A DNA stretch of 64,000 nt from Dialister hominis (GCF_007164725.1 NZ_AP019697.1:1337501-1401500); one strand, 5' to 3'; counted from the stretch's first letter, positions 35,893 through 44,776 are shown. A program made the numbers and translations. The notes: generated by a model from the letters alone, not told the origin.

Positions 35893-36524
35893 TTAGTATC
35901 CCAAATCCTCATTGATCAGGATGACTTCCATTTCAATATTCCTCATCTTCTTATAGTAAATGGCAAGGACATTGCAGATTCTGTCAGGCGCACCGCAGTC
36001 ATAGCAGCGGTCTCCTCCCTGAAGCGAGCATCCGCACTTGTATCCGTGGCGGAGAACATTTTTCGGCGCGGCCACGTTCCTTGCACGGTAAATGGCCTCT
36101 TCCAGAGTCGGCATGATTTTATTGACCCCCAGGACAAAGTACACTTTTTTATGCCCGAAGAGCGAGCCTGCCACTCTGTTTCCTGTGCCGTCCACGTTGA
36201 CCATGACGCCAGTTTCCGATACACCGTTCACCGATGTCAGGAAAACGTCAGTCACCATGGCCTTTCTCGCCAAATCAAGAAAGGCTTCGTTGCTCTTTTC
36301 AAACCCGTCTCTTTCCCTGTTGATCTGGTGCACATCAAATACGGTGTTATGGCGGCTCAGTTTCTCATACATGCCATTGCCTGAAGTGTCAATGAATCCC
36401 CGAACCCCACCGTCTCTCCGTCAATCTTCCCGTCAAGATACTCTGCCGCTTCTCCTGCCGTTTCAAAGACGCTGCACTCGAAGCGGTTGCGCTTGAACGC
36501 TCTTCTCACTTTTTCAAGGTCCAT
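35893..36524 (-). pseudogene. LUD-domain (lactate utilisation-like) protein, frameshifted
   Basis: Two consecutive frames together give a normal LUD/DUF1121 protein of about 210 aa. The first part starts at ATG 36524 (MDLEKVRRAFKRNRFE) and reaches TVGFGDSLTLQAM, then shifts to a stop at about 36357. The second part, read from about 36372, continues MYEKLSRHNTVFDVH and ends in a Cys-rich tail (YKCGCSLQGGDRCYDCG). The switch is at GCAATGGCATG near 36374, where one additional G would restore LQAMGMYEKL. It could be a real one-base deletion or a sequencing error. A terminator lies directly upstream, so expression needs read-through or a separate promoter. Confidence 0.8.
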
Positions 36525-36545
36525 AATGATTTCCCTTTTTACAAT

Positions 36546-36575
36546 AAAAAAGGGAAGCCTGAACAAGGCTCCCCT
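36546..36575 (-). terminator. Terminator after yjiG-like gene
   Basis: Minus-strand stem AGGGGAGCC/GGCTTCCCT with TTTTTT, between the membrane protein gene and the LUD gene. Confidence 0.85.
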
Positions 36576-36580
36576 GCAAT

Positions 36581-37273
36581 TTATACTTCTTCAGAAGGCA
36601 GTACTGATTCAGGATGTCTTCTGTGATAATACTTCAGATAAAAGCGGACGAAATTCGCACCGATAAATTTAACAATGATAATGAGCACGATAACCACGCC
36701 CACGGGCAGTATAGAGATAGGAAGAAGTGCCGCCCCGGAAGCGATGGTGTTATTGATGACGGCGGAGCCTGCATACTGATACGCAGCAAAAATCGTTCTT
36801 TCGTCATCATTCATCATGCCTTCTTCAAAAAGGTTCTTTGTCATGAAAGCGCCGATATCGGAGCTGGTAAAACTGGATATGAAGGCAAGTCCGGCTACGC
36901 CAGGAATTCCCAAGAGGAAACGGAGGAATGGCTGGAAAAGCTTGCCGGCAGCCTTCAAGGCTCCTAAATGCTCGCATGTTTCAATCAATCCCTGCGCGAG
37001 CATGGTAACCGGCACCATTGTCAATGCAAAGGCAAAACCTTCCCTTGCACCAAATCCGCCTGTTCCCTGCATTGCAATCTTCGCACCATCGGCATGGCCA
37101 AACTGCCCCATCAGGTTCATCAGGTCGAATGCTTTCAGGAAATTATCCTGATGCGCTACAAGCCCTGAAAAGGAGATGGTCAGGAAAGCGAGGGACACCC
37201 ATCCTTTCCATGTCACCTTGTATTCATTTTCCTTCTGCAGCGCTTCCTGTTTATTTTCTTTTGATTCACTCAT
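36581..37273 (-). CDS. yjiG: YjiG/SpmB-type nucleoside-recognition (Gate) membrane protein
   Basis: Protein of 230 aa with about five membrane segments and a charged cytoplasmic N-terminus. The middle shows the Gate-domain pattern GIPGVAGLAFISSFTSSDIG (about 122-141) and AAYQYAGSAVINNTIASGAA. It pairs with the next gene upstream (YjiH type), as in E. coli, where yjiHG neighbours the isoaspartyl dipeptidase gene iadA. Here the neighbours are two M20 peptidases, suggesting transport of a peptide or its product. Substrate unproven. Confidence 0.8.
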   Translation of the reverse strand: MSESKENKQEALQKENEYKVTWKGWVSLAFLTISFSGLVAHQDNFLKAFDLMNLMGQFGHADGAKIAMQGTGGFGAREGFAFALTMVPVTMLAQGLIETCEHLGALKAAGKLFQPFLRFLLGIPGVAGLAFISSFTSSDIGAFMTKNLFEEGMMNDDERTIFAAYQYAGSAVINNTIASGAALLPISILPVGVVIVLIIIVKFIGANFVRFYLKYYHRRHPESVLPSEEV

Positions 37274-37286
37274 TGGCTGTTCCTCC

Positions 37287-37784
37287 TCAGTATCCCATTA
37301 AAACAAGCACGAGACGCGTCAGGAACATGACAATAACAGCGTCAATGATCGGCGTTGCAAACATGACCGGATAATAAAGAGCGCGCACTTTGCATACTAA
37401 AACGATTCTGGCAAAATGCCCGATCAGCGTTCCCATCGTAATGCATGCCGGAAACAGGATTGTTGCTTCTACCGCGGTCAGATTTCCGCTCATATACATG
37501 CCGGCAGCCGTAGCACAGCCTGCAGCTTTTGCGAAGAACGCCGCCAGAAGGACGACGGAAGCTTCACCCGGAAGTCCAAAAATTCCCATGACCGGGGCCA
37601 GCAATTTTCCAATCAGCGGCATAATCCCTGACAGGTTCAAGAAGGTAATCAGCGTATACGCCATGACCATTGCCGGAGCAATCAGTTCAACGGTAATGTA
37701 AAACCCTTTCTTGGCTCCCCTCATAAAATATTCCGGAAGTGACAAATCCTCTTCTTTTTTTACTTCTGCTTTTGCTGCTGCCAT
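37287..37784 (-). CDS. yjiH: YjiH/SpmA-type nucleoside-recognition (Gate) membrane protein
   Basis: Protein of 165 aa with about four membrane segments. It has the paired Gate-like blocks GFYITVELIAPAMVMAYTLI and GIFGLPGEASVVLLAAFFAK, then AGCATAAGMY. Family members act with a YjiG partner; the stop lies 13 bases before the yjiG-like start, and both are in one operon with the two M20 peptidase genes upstream. Function in transport is inferred. Confidence 0.8.
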   Translation of the reverse strand: MAAAKAEVKKEEDLSLPEYFMRGAKKGFYITVELIAPAMVMAYTLITFLNLSGIMPLIGKLLAPVMGIFGLPGEASVVLLAAFFAKAAGCATAAGMYMSGNLTAVEATILFPACITMGTLIGHFARIVLVCKVRALYYPVMFATPIIDAVIVMFLTRLVLVLMGY

Positions 37785-37798
37785 ACTGCTATTCTCCT

Positions 37799-38947
37799 TT
37801 AAACTTCATTCATTTTTAAAATAACGGCGCCAAGAAGCTTTGCTCTTTCAAACAGGCTGTCCTTAAGCGCATATTCATCTCTTGTATGATTGAACCGGCC
37901 CTTGACACCCATGGCGCAGACGGTCGGAACGCCGGCATACACAACGTAGCCCGAATCACTGCCGCCGCCTACAAGCTTTCCTTCTGATACCGGGATTCCA
38001 TTTTCTTCTCCGGTCTTCTTTACAAATTCGAACAGCTTCCTGTTTTCTTCTGTCATTTTCATGGGAAGCATGCCCTCATGGTATAAAAGGAGTTCTGTCT
38101 TCATTCCTTCCATATAGGTATGATTCAAGACCTTGAAAAGTTCTTCCTTGACGAATGGTGAAATATCCGGATCCTGGAAACGGATATCTCCTTCTACTTC
38201 ACAGTAGTCCGGAATCGCGTTTGATACGGTGCCGCCTTTAATGGTACCGACATTGAACGTAATTCCCTTATCCCAGTCCGTCATATTCTGGATATCATCA
38301 ATCTTCTTTGCCATTTCCCAAATGGCACTTCTGCCCTGGCGCGGATTATTTCCTGCGTGAGCCGCAATGCCATGCACAGCGGCCTTGAATACGACGCCGC
38401 CTTTTCTGCCAATGACAAGTGAATTATCTTCGTACCCTGTCTCGCAATTAAAGCAGGCTGCGCATCCCCTGGCTTCACGCTGCAGCATAACAGTCGCTTT
38501 CGATCCGTTATGGGCGATTTCTTCATCAGAAACAAGAATCACCTTTAATGGACGTCCGGAAAATCCAGCACTGTGAAGAGCCTTCAATGCAGAAAGCATA
38601 ACAGCAACGCCGCCTTTCATATCCAGTGCGCCGGGTCCGGTAACACGACTGCCTTCTACGGTAAACGGCCTTCTGGCTGCCTCGCCGACAGGAAATACGG
38701 TATCCATATGCCCCAAAAGGAGGACGGGCGCACGGGAATCTCCAGGAATTTCAGCAATCAGTGCTTTTCCTTCCTCATCCCATCTGGTACTTGCGCCTGC
38801 TTCTTCCAGTTCTTTGAATACCCTTTTGGCGACAAGGTCTACGCCTTCCCGATAAGAGGCAGGACTGTCCTGATTGACGAGATCCTGCCAGAGATCCATC
38901 ATCTGGGCTTTATGGTCATCTATATAAGCAAAAACATCCTCTTTCAT
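37799..38947 (-). CDS. M20 family metallopeptidase (carboxypeptidase G2-like), copy 1
   Basis: Protein of 382 aa, zinc-dependent amidohydrolase/peptidase of the M20 family. Metal and catalytic residues are visible: His-Asp in LLGHMDTVFP (about 77-86), bridging Asp in GALDMKGGVAV, catalytic and metal Glu in SDEEIAHNGS, and a C-terminal His in GRFNHTRDEYA. The lid domain with HGIAAHAGNNPRQGRSA supports dimerisation. No signal peptide, so cytoplasmic. Homologous to the adjacent upstream gene. SD GGGGGAAT. Substrate is probably an N-acyl or gamma-linked amino acid or dipeptide. Confidence 0.9.
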   Translation of the reverse strand: MKEDVFAYIDDHKAQMMDLWQDLVNQDSPASYREGVDLVAKRVFKELEEAGASTRWDEEGKALIAEIPGDSRAPVLLLGHMDTVFPVGEAARRPFTVEGSRVTGPGALDMKGGVAVMLSALKALHSAGFSGRPLKVILVSDEEIAHNGSKATVMLQREARGCAACFNCETGYEDNSLVIGRKGGVVFKAAVHGIAAHAGNNPRQGRSAIWEMAKKIDDIQNMTDWDKGITFNVGTIKGGTVSNAIPDYCEVEGDIRFQDPDISPFVKEELFKVLNHTYMEGMKTELLLYHEGMLPMKMTEENRKLFEFVKKTGEENGIPVSEGKLVGGGSDSGYVVYAGVPTVCAMGVKGRFNHTRDEYALKDSLFERAKLLGAVILKMNEV

Positions 38948-38971
38948 ATGATTCCCCCGATTCTTTTCGGA

Positions 38972-40123
38972 TTAGAGCTCAGACAAAAGAGCCATCAGCA
39001 GTTTTGTTCTTTCAAAGAGAGATTCTTCCTCTGCCCATTCTCTTTCGGTATGGTTGAACTGTCCTCTGACGCCCAGTGCGCAAAGAGTCGGGATGCCGCA
39101 GGCAGTCAGGTGAGCGGAATCGCTGCCGCCGCCGACAGCAATTGCCTTTGCTTTCGGGAATCCATATTTTTCCGCAATGGCTTCCGCTCTTTCAAACAGT
39201 TTCTCAGAACTCTCCAGTCTTTCCATCGGCGGGAATACGACGAGCTTCTTGCAGCAGGTCGTTGTCGATTCGACGTACTGCTTCTTGGCAATCTTCTGGA
39301 AAGCTTTCTCAATGCGTTCCATTCCGGCTGTTGTCTTGAAGCGGACGTCAACCTTTACCCAGGCATGTTCCGGTACAGCATTGGCTACGGTGCCTCCGGC
39401 AATAACGCCGCAGTTGACCGTCGTGCCTTCCTGCCAGTCTGTTTCAGCCTGGATATCAAGGATCTTATGAGCCAGTTCTTCTACAGCACTTCTTCCGTCT
39501 TCCGGATTATTGCCTGCATGGGCGCCTACGCCGTCCACTTCGAAGAGGTACTGGGCAACGCCCTTTCTCTCGATAACAACGCTGTTGTCCACACAACCTG
39601 TTTCCAGATTGAATCCCATGACAGCGCCCTTTGCTTCTTTTTCATAATCAGCAGATGCTGTGGAATTTCCATGAGCGACTTCTTCATCGCCTGCCAGGAT
39701 AATCTTGATGCGGTAGCGGTTATAACCGGCTTCCAGAAGGAAACGTACTGCATAAAGAAGGATCGTTACGCCGCCCTTCATATCAAGAACGCCCGGGCCT
39801 GTTACCTTTCCGTCTTTAATGGTAAACGGTCTTGCTGCCGCTGTCCCATCACCGAATACCGTGTCCATATGACCTGTCAGGACAATGAACGGCTTACTTG
39901 CATCACCGTATTCAGCAACAAGCATATTGCCTGCCTTTTCGTATTCATGGAACCAGACTTTGAATCCGCATTTTTCCAGGAAATCTTTTACATCGCGGCC
40001 TACACCGTCGACGCCTGCCTTGTTTCCTGATCCGCAGTCTCTGTCTACCAGAAGCTTCCAGGTATCCACCATAGCTTCACGATTCTGATCTACCTTATCA
40101 AATAACTGAACAACATCTTCCAT
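38972..40123 (-). CDS. M20 family metallopeptidase (carboxypeptidase G2-like), copy 2
   Basis: Protein of 383 aa, paralogue of the next gene. Key residues are retained: TGHMDTVFGD, GVLDMKGGVTI, GDEEVAHGNS, GVGAHAGNNPEDGRSA and RGQFNHTEREWA. It is the first gene of the inferred four-gene operon M20-M20-yjiH-yjiG. Divergence in the lid domain suggests the two copies differ in specificity. A LuxR-type regulator gene lies immediately upstream on the same strand. Confidence 0.9.
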   Translation of the reverse strand: MEDVVQLFDKVDQNREAMVDTWKLLVDRDCGSGNKAGVDGVGRDVKDFLEKCGFKVWFHEYEKAGNMLVAEYGDASKPFIVLTGHMDTVFGDGTAAARPFTIKDGKVTGPGVLDMKGGVTILLYAVRFLLEAGYNRYRIKIILAGDEEVAHGNSTASADYEKEAKGAVMGFNLETGCVDNSVVIERKGVAQYLFEVDGVGAHAGNNPEDGRSAVEELAHKILDIQAETDWQEGTTVNCGVIAGGTVANAVPEHAWVKVDVRFKTTAGMERIEKAFQKIAKKQYVESTTTCCKKLVVFPPMERLESSEKLFERAEAIAEKYGFPKAKAIAVGGGSDSAHLTACGIPTLCALGVRGQFNHTEREWAEEESLFERTKLLMALLSEL

Positions 40124-40322
40124 ACTTCCCAGCCTCCTTGTGCTTATCCGCTTAGCGGCCTAAACTTTTATTCAAATTGATATGGCAGTTGCCTGGGTAT
40201 GTAACCCGCAGCCACTATATCTATGATTATATGTCATCCTACTCTTTTTAAAAAGTGAAAATTGTAATAAGAGCCGACATTGTAAATAAATTTCATTTTA
40301 TGATTTTTTCACATTCGCCCAT

Positions 40323-40348
40323 GAAAAAAGCAGCCATAACGGCTGCGC
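40323..40348 (-). terminator. Terminator after LuxR-type regulator
   Basis: Minus-strand stem GCAGCC/GGCTGC with GTTAT loop and TTTTTTC. Confidence 0.85.
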
Positions 40349-40355
40349 TGATGTA

Positions 40356-41060
40356 TTATTTCTTTGATCTTGGCTGACTCCGGGCTCTTGCAAGAAGCTG
40401 AGACCTGTTTTCCACATGAAAATGATGCATCAATTCCTCGACATGGTAGCGGACCGTGCGCGGACTGATGTCGAGCGTTTCTCCGATTTCCTTATACGTT
40501 TTCCCATCGCAAAGTTCGGAAAGAATCTGCTTCTGGCGGCGCGTCAGATCGACATCTGTCTTGAATCTTTCCATCGCAAGAAGCGTCCTGGCATATTCGT
40601 AATTGGCCCGGCCGGCAGTAATGGCAAATTTTTCATCTTTGCCGACAGCAAACCAGGGATTGGACGCATGAATATGCGTGATGAAAATATGCTCCCCGTC
40701 TCTTCTCATCAGCATGGTCACTCTCTGCACTTCACTGATGACCAGTTTGTACTCCTGAGGCACATAGACATGGCATTCGCAAAGAACAAGGCACGCGTTT
40801 TCCCCAATCATCTGCGTGTCATAACGGTCGCCGTCCGCCTTCATCATCGGAATTTCCTTACGAGCCTGCTTCCTGATGTAGTAATCCCGTGCTTCTGCCT
40901 CTGTGCGGTTGAATCCGGGCGCCATATATCCGATCCAGCTGAATCCCTGCGGATCTGCCAGATCAAGCAGCTCTTTTATGGTGGCTGACTTGTCATACCA
41001 TTTATGAATAAAGTTTTTTGCAACGTCCGCGGACTTCTCCCGAAAGTCTTTATTATCCAT
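40356..41060 (-). CDS. LuxR-family transcriptional regulator with SnoaL-like N-terminal domain
   Basis: Protein of 234 aa. Residues about 1-150 resemble a SnoaL/NTF2-like sensor fold (FIHKWYDKSATIKELLDL, later HIFITHIHASNPWFAV). Residues about 165-225 are a LuxR helix-turn-helix (LTRRQKQILSELCDGKTYKE, then IGETLDISPRTVRYHVEELM). No receiver domain is present, so control is probably by a ligand. It has its own terminator and lies just upstream of the M20/yjiHG operon, a plausible target. ATG 41060 is preceded by GGGGAGTAACC. Confidence 0.82.
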   Translation of the reverse strand: MDNKDFREKSADVAKNFIHKWYDKSATIKELLDLADPQGFSWIGYMAPGFNRTEAEARDYYIRKQARKEIPMMKADGDRYDTQMIGENACLVLCECHVYVPQEYKLVISEVQRVTMLMRRDGEHIFITHIHASNPWFAVGKDEKFAITAGRANYEYARTLLAMERFKTDVDLTRRQKQILSELCDGKTYKEIGETLDISPRTVRYHVEELMHHFHVENRSQLLARARSQPRSKK

Positions 41061-41221
41061 TGGTTACTCCCCACAATCCAATATGTAACATAACGTACAT
41101 TTTGCATTAATTTGCTTTATTTCTCTCTATTGTATCGAATTTGCACCAATAAGAACACTGTCATTTATGACAGTGAGGATAATTTTGACCCTTAATCTTT
41201 TTTATAAGCCATTATGCATTA

Positions 41222-41263
41222 TAAAAAGCTCTGACCAGGATTTGACCGAATCAGAGCTTTTAT
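41222..41263 (-). terminator. Terminator after aminotransferase gene
   Basis: Stem AAAAGCTCTGA/TCAGAGCTTTT, followed by T-rich sequence on the minus strand. Confidence 0.85.
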
Positions 41264-41289
41264 ACTTATTTCAGGCAAATGAGCCCTTT

Positions 41290-42420
41290 TTAATCTTTCG
41301 CGATTCTTTTTATGAATTCACTGACAGCCGCAAGCCCGTTTTTCAGGGTTTCCCTGTCTGCAGCGTAGCCGATTCTCATGGAATGCGGTTCTTCGAAGCA
41401 GTCGCCTGGTGTAACGAATGCGCCTGTTTCATGATACATATCACGGCAGAAGTCATAGGAGTCCATAGGAAGATCGTAGTAGACAAGAGAAGTCGTACCT
41501 GCCTTCGGACGTACGTAGGAAACATGCGGTTCACTCTTGACCCACGCATCAAGGACGGAAAGGTTTTCACGGATCAGAGTCCTGTTGCGTGAAAGGATCT
41601 CATCTTTGTGGCTGAGAGCCAGAGCGGCAATCGTTTCATCAATCATGCCGCAGCTGATCAGATCATAGTCCCTGTGGCTCCTGCATGCAGCAAGAACAGA
41701 TGGATCCTTTGTAGCAATCCAGCCAAGGCGTACACCGGCAAGGGAGAATACTTTGGACATGGAGCTGACGGAAATGCCTTTTTCATAAAGATCCGCAGCA
41801 GAAGGAGACCAAACATCTTCCTGTGTGAGGTGGCGGTAAACTTCATCGACCATCAGGTGAGCGCCGCATTCCCTGGCGATTTCCACGATTTCCTTAAGAA
41901 GGGCTTCATCCATCAATGCACCGGTCGGGTTGTTAGGGTTATTGAGACAGATCATCTTGGTTCCCTTGACGGCAAGACGTCTGAGTTCATCAAGGTCAGG
42001 CAGGTAGTTCTTATCTTTTTCCAGATGCATGACTTTGACATCTGCGCCAAGCGATACAGGAATGGAATACAGCTGCTGGTAGGTCGGCATGACGGAAATG
42101 ACGCGGTCGCCCGGTTCCACGATTGAATAGAACAGATGGTGGTTTGCCCCGGCTGCGCCATGGCAGGTCACGATTTCATCTGTATTCACGGTCTTGTAAA
42201 GAGAAGCGATTCCTTTCAAAAGTTCCGGCTTGCTGTAGATATCCCCGTATGTCAGTCTTCTGGCACAGATATCATCCAGGAATTCCCTCTTGTCTGTATG
42301 AGTCAGTTCAAAAAGTTCATCCAGTGAAATGGAATCCACGCAGGTTTCCGCTATATTATATTTCGCACCGACTTCATACTCATTCATCCATTCTTCCACG
42401 GCAAATGGAGCAATTTTCAT
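41290..42420 (-). CDS. PLP-dependent aminotransferase class I/II
   Basis: Protein of 376 aa, fold type I. Visible motifs: CHGAAGANHHLFYSIVEPGD (phosphate-binding region), CLNNPNNPTGALMDEALL (about 163-180), LMVDEVYRHL (Asp that contacts PLP nitrogen), the Schiff-base lysine in SSMSKVFSLAGVRLGW (about 230) and the C-terminal Arg in HSMRIGYAADRETL. The substrate cannot be assigned; it could be an aromatic or acidic amino acid. Start 42420 (MKIAPFAVEEW) has GAAAGGATGG upstream. A large hairpin with T-run precedes it. Confidence 0.88.
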   Translation of the reverse strand: MKIAPFAVEEWMNEYEVGAKYNIAETCVDSISLDELFELTHTDKREFLDDICARRLTYGDIYSKPELLKGIASLYKTVNTDEIVTCHGAAGANHHLFYSIVEPGDRVISVMPTYQQLYSIPVSLGADVKVMHLEKDKNYLPDLDELRRLAVKGTKMICLNNPNNPTGALMDEALLKEIVEIARECGAHLMVDEVYRHLTQEDVWSPSAADLYEKGISVSSMSKVFSLAGVRLGWIATKDPSVLAACRSHRDYDLISCGMIDETIAALALSHKDEILSRNRTLIRENLSVLDAWVKSEPHVSYVRPKAGTTSLVYYDLPMDSYDFCRDMYHETGAFVTPGDCFEEPHSMRIGYAADRETLKNGLAAVSEFIKRIAKD

Positions 42421-42455
42421 AACAATCCATCCTTTCATCAATGACCATCACTCAG

Positions 42456-42530
42456 AAAAAAAGGTGCTCCAAAATCTTCCTTGTAACGCCGAAGCGCCGT
42501 ACCTACGGAAAATCTCGAAACACCTTTTTA
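42456..42530 (-). terminator. Long hairpin with T7 run upstream of aminotransferase gene
   Basis: Minus-strand AGGTG at one end pairs with CACCT at the other; ATTTTCC pairs with GGAAGAT, and GCGC-TTCG-GCGT caps it, followed by TTTTTTT. It may be the terminator of the phytase gene (about 95 bp past its stop) or an attenuator in the aminotransferase leader (T-run about 35 bp before the ATG). Confidence 0.7.
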
Positions 42531-42625
42531 CGCCCCCATCCGGTGACAGGGACAGTGTGGATATACATTTATGGAATTAAGTTACCATATCCTGCATTTC
42601 TTTGCAAGTTCTTACATCATAAATC

Positions 42626-43705
42626 CTATTTCAGACGCTGCGGACCGGTTTTTGCTTCTCTTTTTGAAAGCCATTCGCTCCACTTCATACGGTATCCCGT
42701 CTTGTGGTTCTGCTGTACATACTCATAGAAAGCTTTGATCATTCTGGCTTTCTCTTTGTAGTATGGATTCTTCCACTGGTTTGTGCCGTTGCCTTCGTAA
42801 TTGACGATATTTCCGCCAATGGCATGCTGTCGTTCAAGAATTGTTTCCATCGGAAGCTGCGGGTTCCGCATCATGTCATACATGGCCATGAAGGCAGTCG
42901 TCCTTCCCTTTCCTGCTTCGCAGTGGAAATGAAGCCAGCTGTCTTTGGGCAGGCGTCTGTAGAGCGCAATCATCTGATCAATCGTATCCGGATCGGGCCA
43001 GATATGATCCGTGGCTGGAATGCGGACATAGCGGATGCCTAATTCGCGCGTCAGTTCTTTTTCCGTCGAAGCCTCAGAAACGGTCAGCGGCTGAAGGCGG
43101 TCTTCGCGCACTCTTGCCCCTGGCGGGCTGATCAGGATTGTCTTCCCCGGAAGGAAAGCAAATGTCCGGTTTTCTTCTGCCAGAATCTGATCGAGGCTCT
43201 TCCCGACATTACCCCAGTTCCTCTTGCCATACCGGCTCACAGCCTCGCCATTGGCAAAGCCATGCGTTTCCTGCTTGAGATCTATATCATAGATCGGACC
43301 GTTCGTATGCTTCCTGATTTCCTTGATCAATCCGCGGAATCCATCGGCGGAAGGCTGAGCGCTTCCTGAAATATGAAGAGCTTCAAGTCCCTGATACATC
43401 TTTTCCCCGGCATGTTTCTTGACAAAAGGATCAGAAGTGCTGCGGAAATTCACTGGAAATTTCTCTCCTACCGGCGCATCGAGCCTCCAGACTTTTGCTT
43501 CATAGGGAGTTCTAGCTGCATTGGCGTAACGGATATTGGGATTCAGAATGACCTGTGGTGCTGCCAGAACCATTTCCTGCTCAGCCGTCACGACTTCATG
43601 CGGTGCTCCTGCCAGATCAGCGGCATCTGCTGCGCCCCATCCCATAGAAAGGCAAAGGGAAACTGCGGCTCCCAAGTAAAGTAAACGTTTTGCTGCCCGG
43701 TTCAT
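42626..43705 (-). CDS. Secreted cysteine phytase (PTP-like inositol polyphosphate phosphatase)
   Basis: Protein of 359 aa with a signal peptide (about 1-30, RLLYLGAAVSLCLSMGWGAA). The P-loop CX5R is in HFHCEAGKGRTTAFMAMYDM (about 265-284), whose HCEAGxGRTTA form is that of the Selenomonas-type myo-inositol hexakisphosphate phosphatases rather than of ordinary protein tyrosine phosphatases. A WPD-like general acid region occurs as TDHIWPDPDTID. It should remove phosphate from phytate or related inositol phosphates in the envelope or outside the cell. Start 43705 has GGGGG six bases upstream. Monocistronic. Confidence 0.85.
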   Translation of the reverse strand: MNRAAKRLLYLGAAVSLCLSMGWGAADAADLAGAPHEVVTAEQEMVLAAPQVILNPNIRYANAARTPYEAKVWRLDAPVGEKFPVNFRSTSDPFVKKHAGEKMYQGLEALHISGSAQPSADGFRGLIKEIRKHTNGPIYDIDLKQETHGFANGEAVSRYGKRNWGNVGKSLDQILAEENRTFAFLPGKTILISPPGARVREDRLQPLTVSEASTEKELTRELGIRYVRIPATDHIWPDPDTIDQMIALYRRLPKDSWLHFHCEAGKGRTTAFMAMYDMMRNPQLPMETILERQHAIGGNIVNYEGNGTNQWKNPYYKEKARMIKAFYEYVQQNHKTGYRMKWSEWLSKREAKTGPQRLK

Positions 43706-43861
43706 ATACATCCCCCATTCCAAATTCCTGACTCTTACCAATCAATGCGATATTCTTACTACCAGTATACACTTTCGCCGCGAGGAAATCAGCAGGATTC
43801 ATTGATGAAGGCCACAGCAGATTCCCGTATTAAACGCTTCAGCCTGAAGTGTTACAATAAA

Positions 43862-43922
43862 GACAGCCCGACGGAGCCTTTATTCTTATGGCTCCCATGA
43901 AAGTTATTTCTGTCATTTTTTG
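43862..43922 (+). promoter_or_regulatory. Leader hairpins with T-run before hydrolase gene
   Basis: Stem GGAGCC/GGCTCC (about 43874-43897) is nested in a wider GACAG/CTGTC pair that ends in ATTTTTTG, then the SD AGGAGGG. A TACAAT box precedes it at about 43853. It could be a transcription attenuator. Confidence 0.45.
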
Positions 43923-43939
43923 TTCAGGAGGGATGCATC

Positions 43940-44767
43940 ATGAAAAGCGGTATTTACACAGTCAGCCACGGCGCTCACATTTATTATGAAAGAGAAGGAA
44001 AAGGCCGCCCCATTGTTCTGATTCACGGCTGGGGATGCTCAGGCCGTTTCTACAAGAAAAATGTAGAAGGATTAAAAGACAGGTATGAAGTCATTACCAT
44101 GGATATGAGGGGACATGGCCGGTCTTCCAAGATGCTTGACGGATACTCCATCGACCGCATGGCAAAGGACATCCATGAAGTCATTGAATACCTGGGACTG
44201 AAGGATGTCCTGCTCATGGGCTGGTCCATGGGCGGCCCGACCATGCTCTCCTACTGGAAGCAGTTCGGAAAAGACCGCGGCCATCTGGCTGGTCTTGGAC
44301 TTATTGATATGACGCCATTCCCGTTCAGCCCGGGTGAATGGAATTCACACAGCCTCAGAAATTACAATACGGAAGGTTTCAACCAGTTTGCAAAATCTAT
44401 CCAGACCGACCATGCTGCTTTTATCAAAGCATTCTCTCAGAATATTTTCCAGGGAGGAAAAATTCCGGAAGGATTTGACTGGATGAAGGATGAAATGATG
44501 AAACTTCCGGTTCCGATAGGAATTGCACTCTACTGTGATTACTGCTACAGCGATTACACTGACGTCCTTGGTACGATCACCGTTCCAACCATCGTTCTTT
44601 CCTCTAACAGCGGTATTTTCCCGCGGAGCATAGAACAGGGGACCTGGATTGCTTCCCAGGTTCCGCATGGGGAATTCGTTCCTTTCGAAAAAGGCGGACA
44701 CCTCCTCTTCTGGATTGAATCCGAAAAATTCAACAAGGCAGTTTCCTCCTTCTTTGATAAAATCTAA
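43940..44767 (+). CDS. Alpha/beta hydrolase
   Basis: Protein of 275 aa with the alpha/beta hydrolase fold. The oxyanion segment is VLIHGWGCSGRFY (about 26-38), the nucleophile elbow is GWSMGGPTML (Ser about residue 94), and the catalytic His is in FEKGGHLLFW (about 255). An Asp after strand 6 or 7 completes the triad. No signal peptide, so cytoplasmic. The substrate, ester or related, is unknown. SD CAGGAGGG precedes ATG 43940. Confidence 0.88.
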   Translation: MKSGIYTVSHGAHIYYEREGKGRPIVLIHGWGCSGRFYKKNVEGLKDRYEVITMDMRGHGRSSKMLDGYSIDRMAKDIHEVIEYLGLKDVLLMGWSMGGPTMLSYWKQFGKDRGHLAGLGLIDMTPFPFSPGEWNSHSLRNYNTEGFNQFAKSIQTDHAAFIKAFSQNIFQGGKIPEGFDWMKDEMMKLPVPIGIALYCDYCYSDYTDVLGTITVPTIVLSSNSGIFPRSIEQGTWIASQVPHGEFVPFEKGGHLLFWIESEKFNKAVSSFFDKI

Positions 44768-44776
44768 ACTTTCATA

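Noticed and set aside
38573-40030. 485-codon plus-strand open frame antisense to the M20 peptidase copy 2
   Set aside because: The opposite strand encodes an intact peptidase with catalytic motifs; the antisense product is low in recognisable structure and has no SD. Long antisense frames here follow from codon bias.
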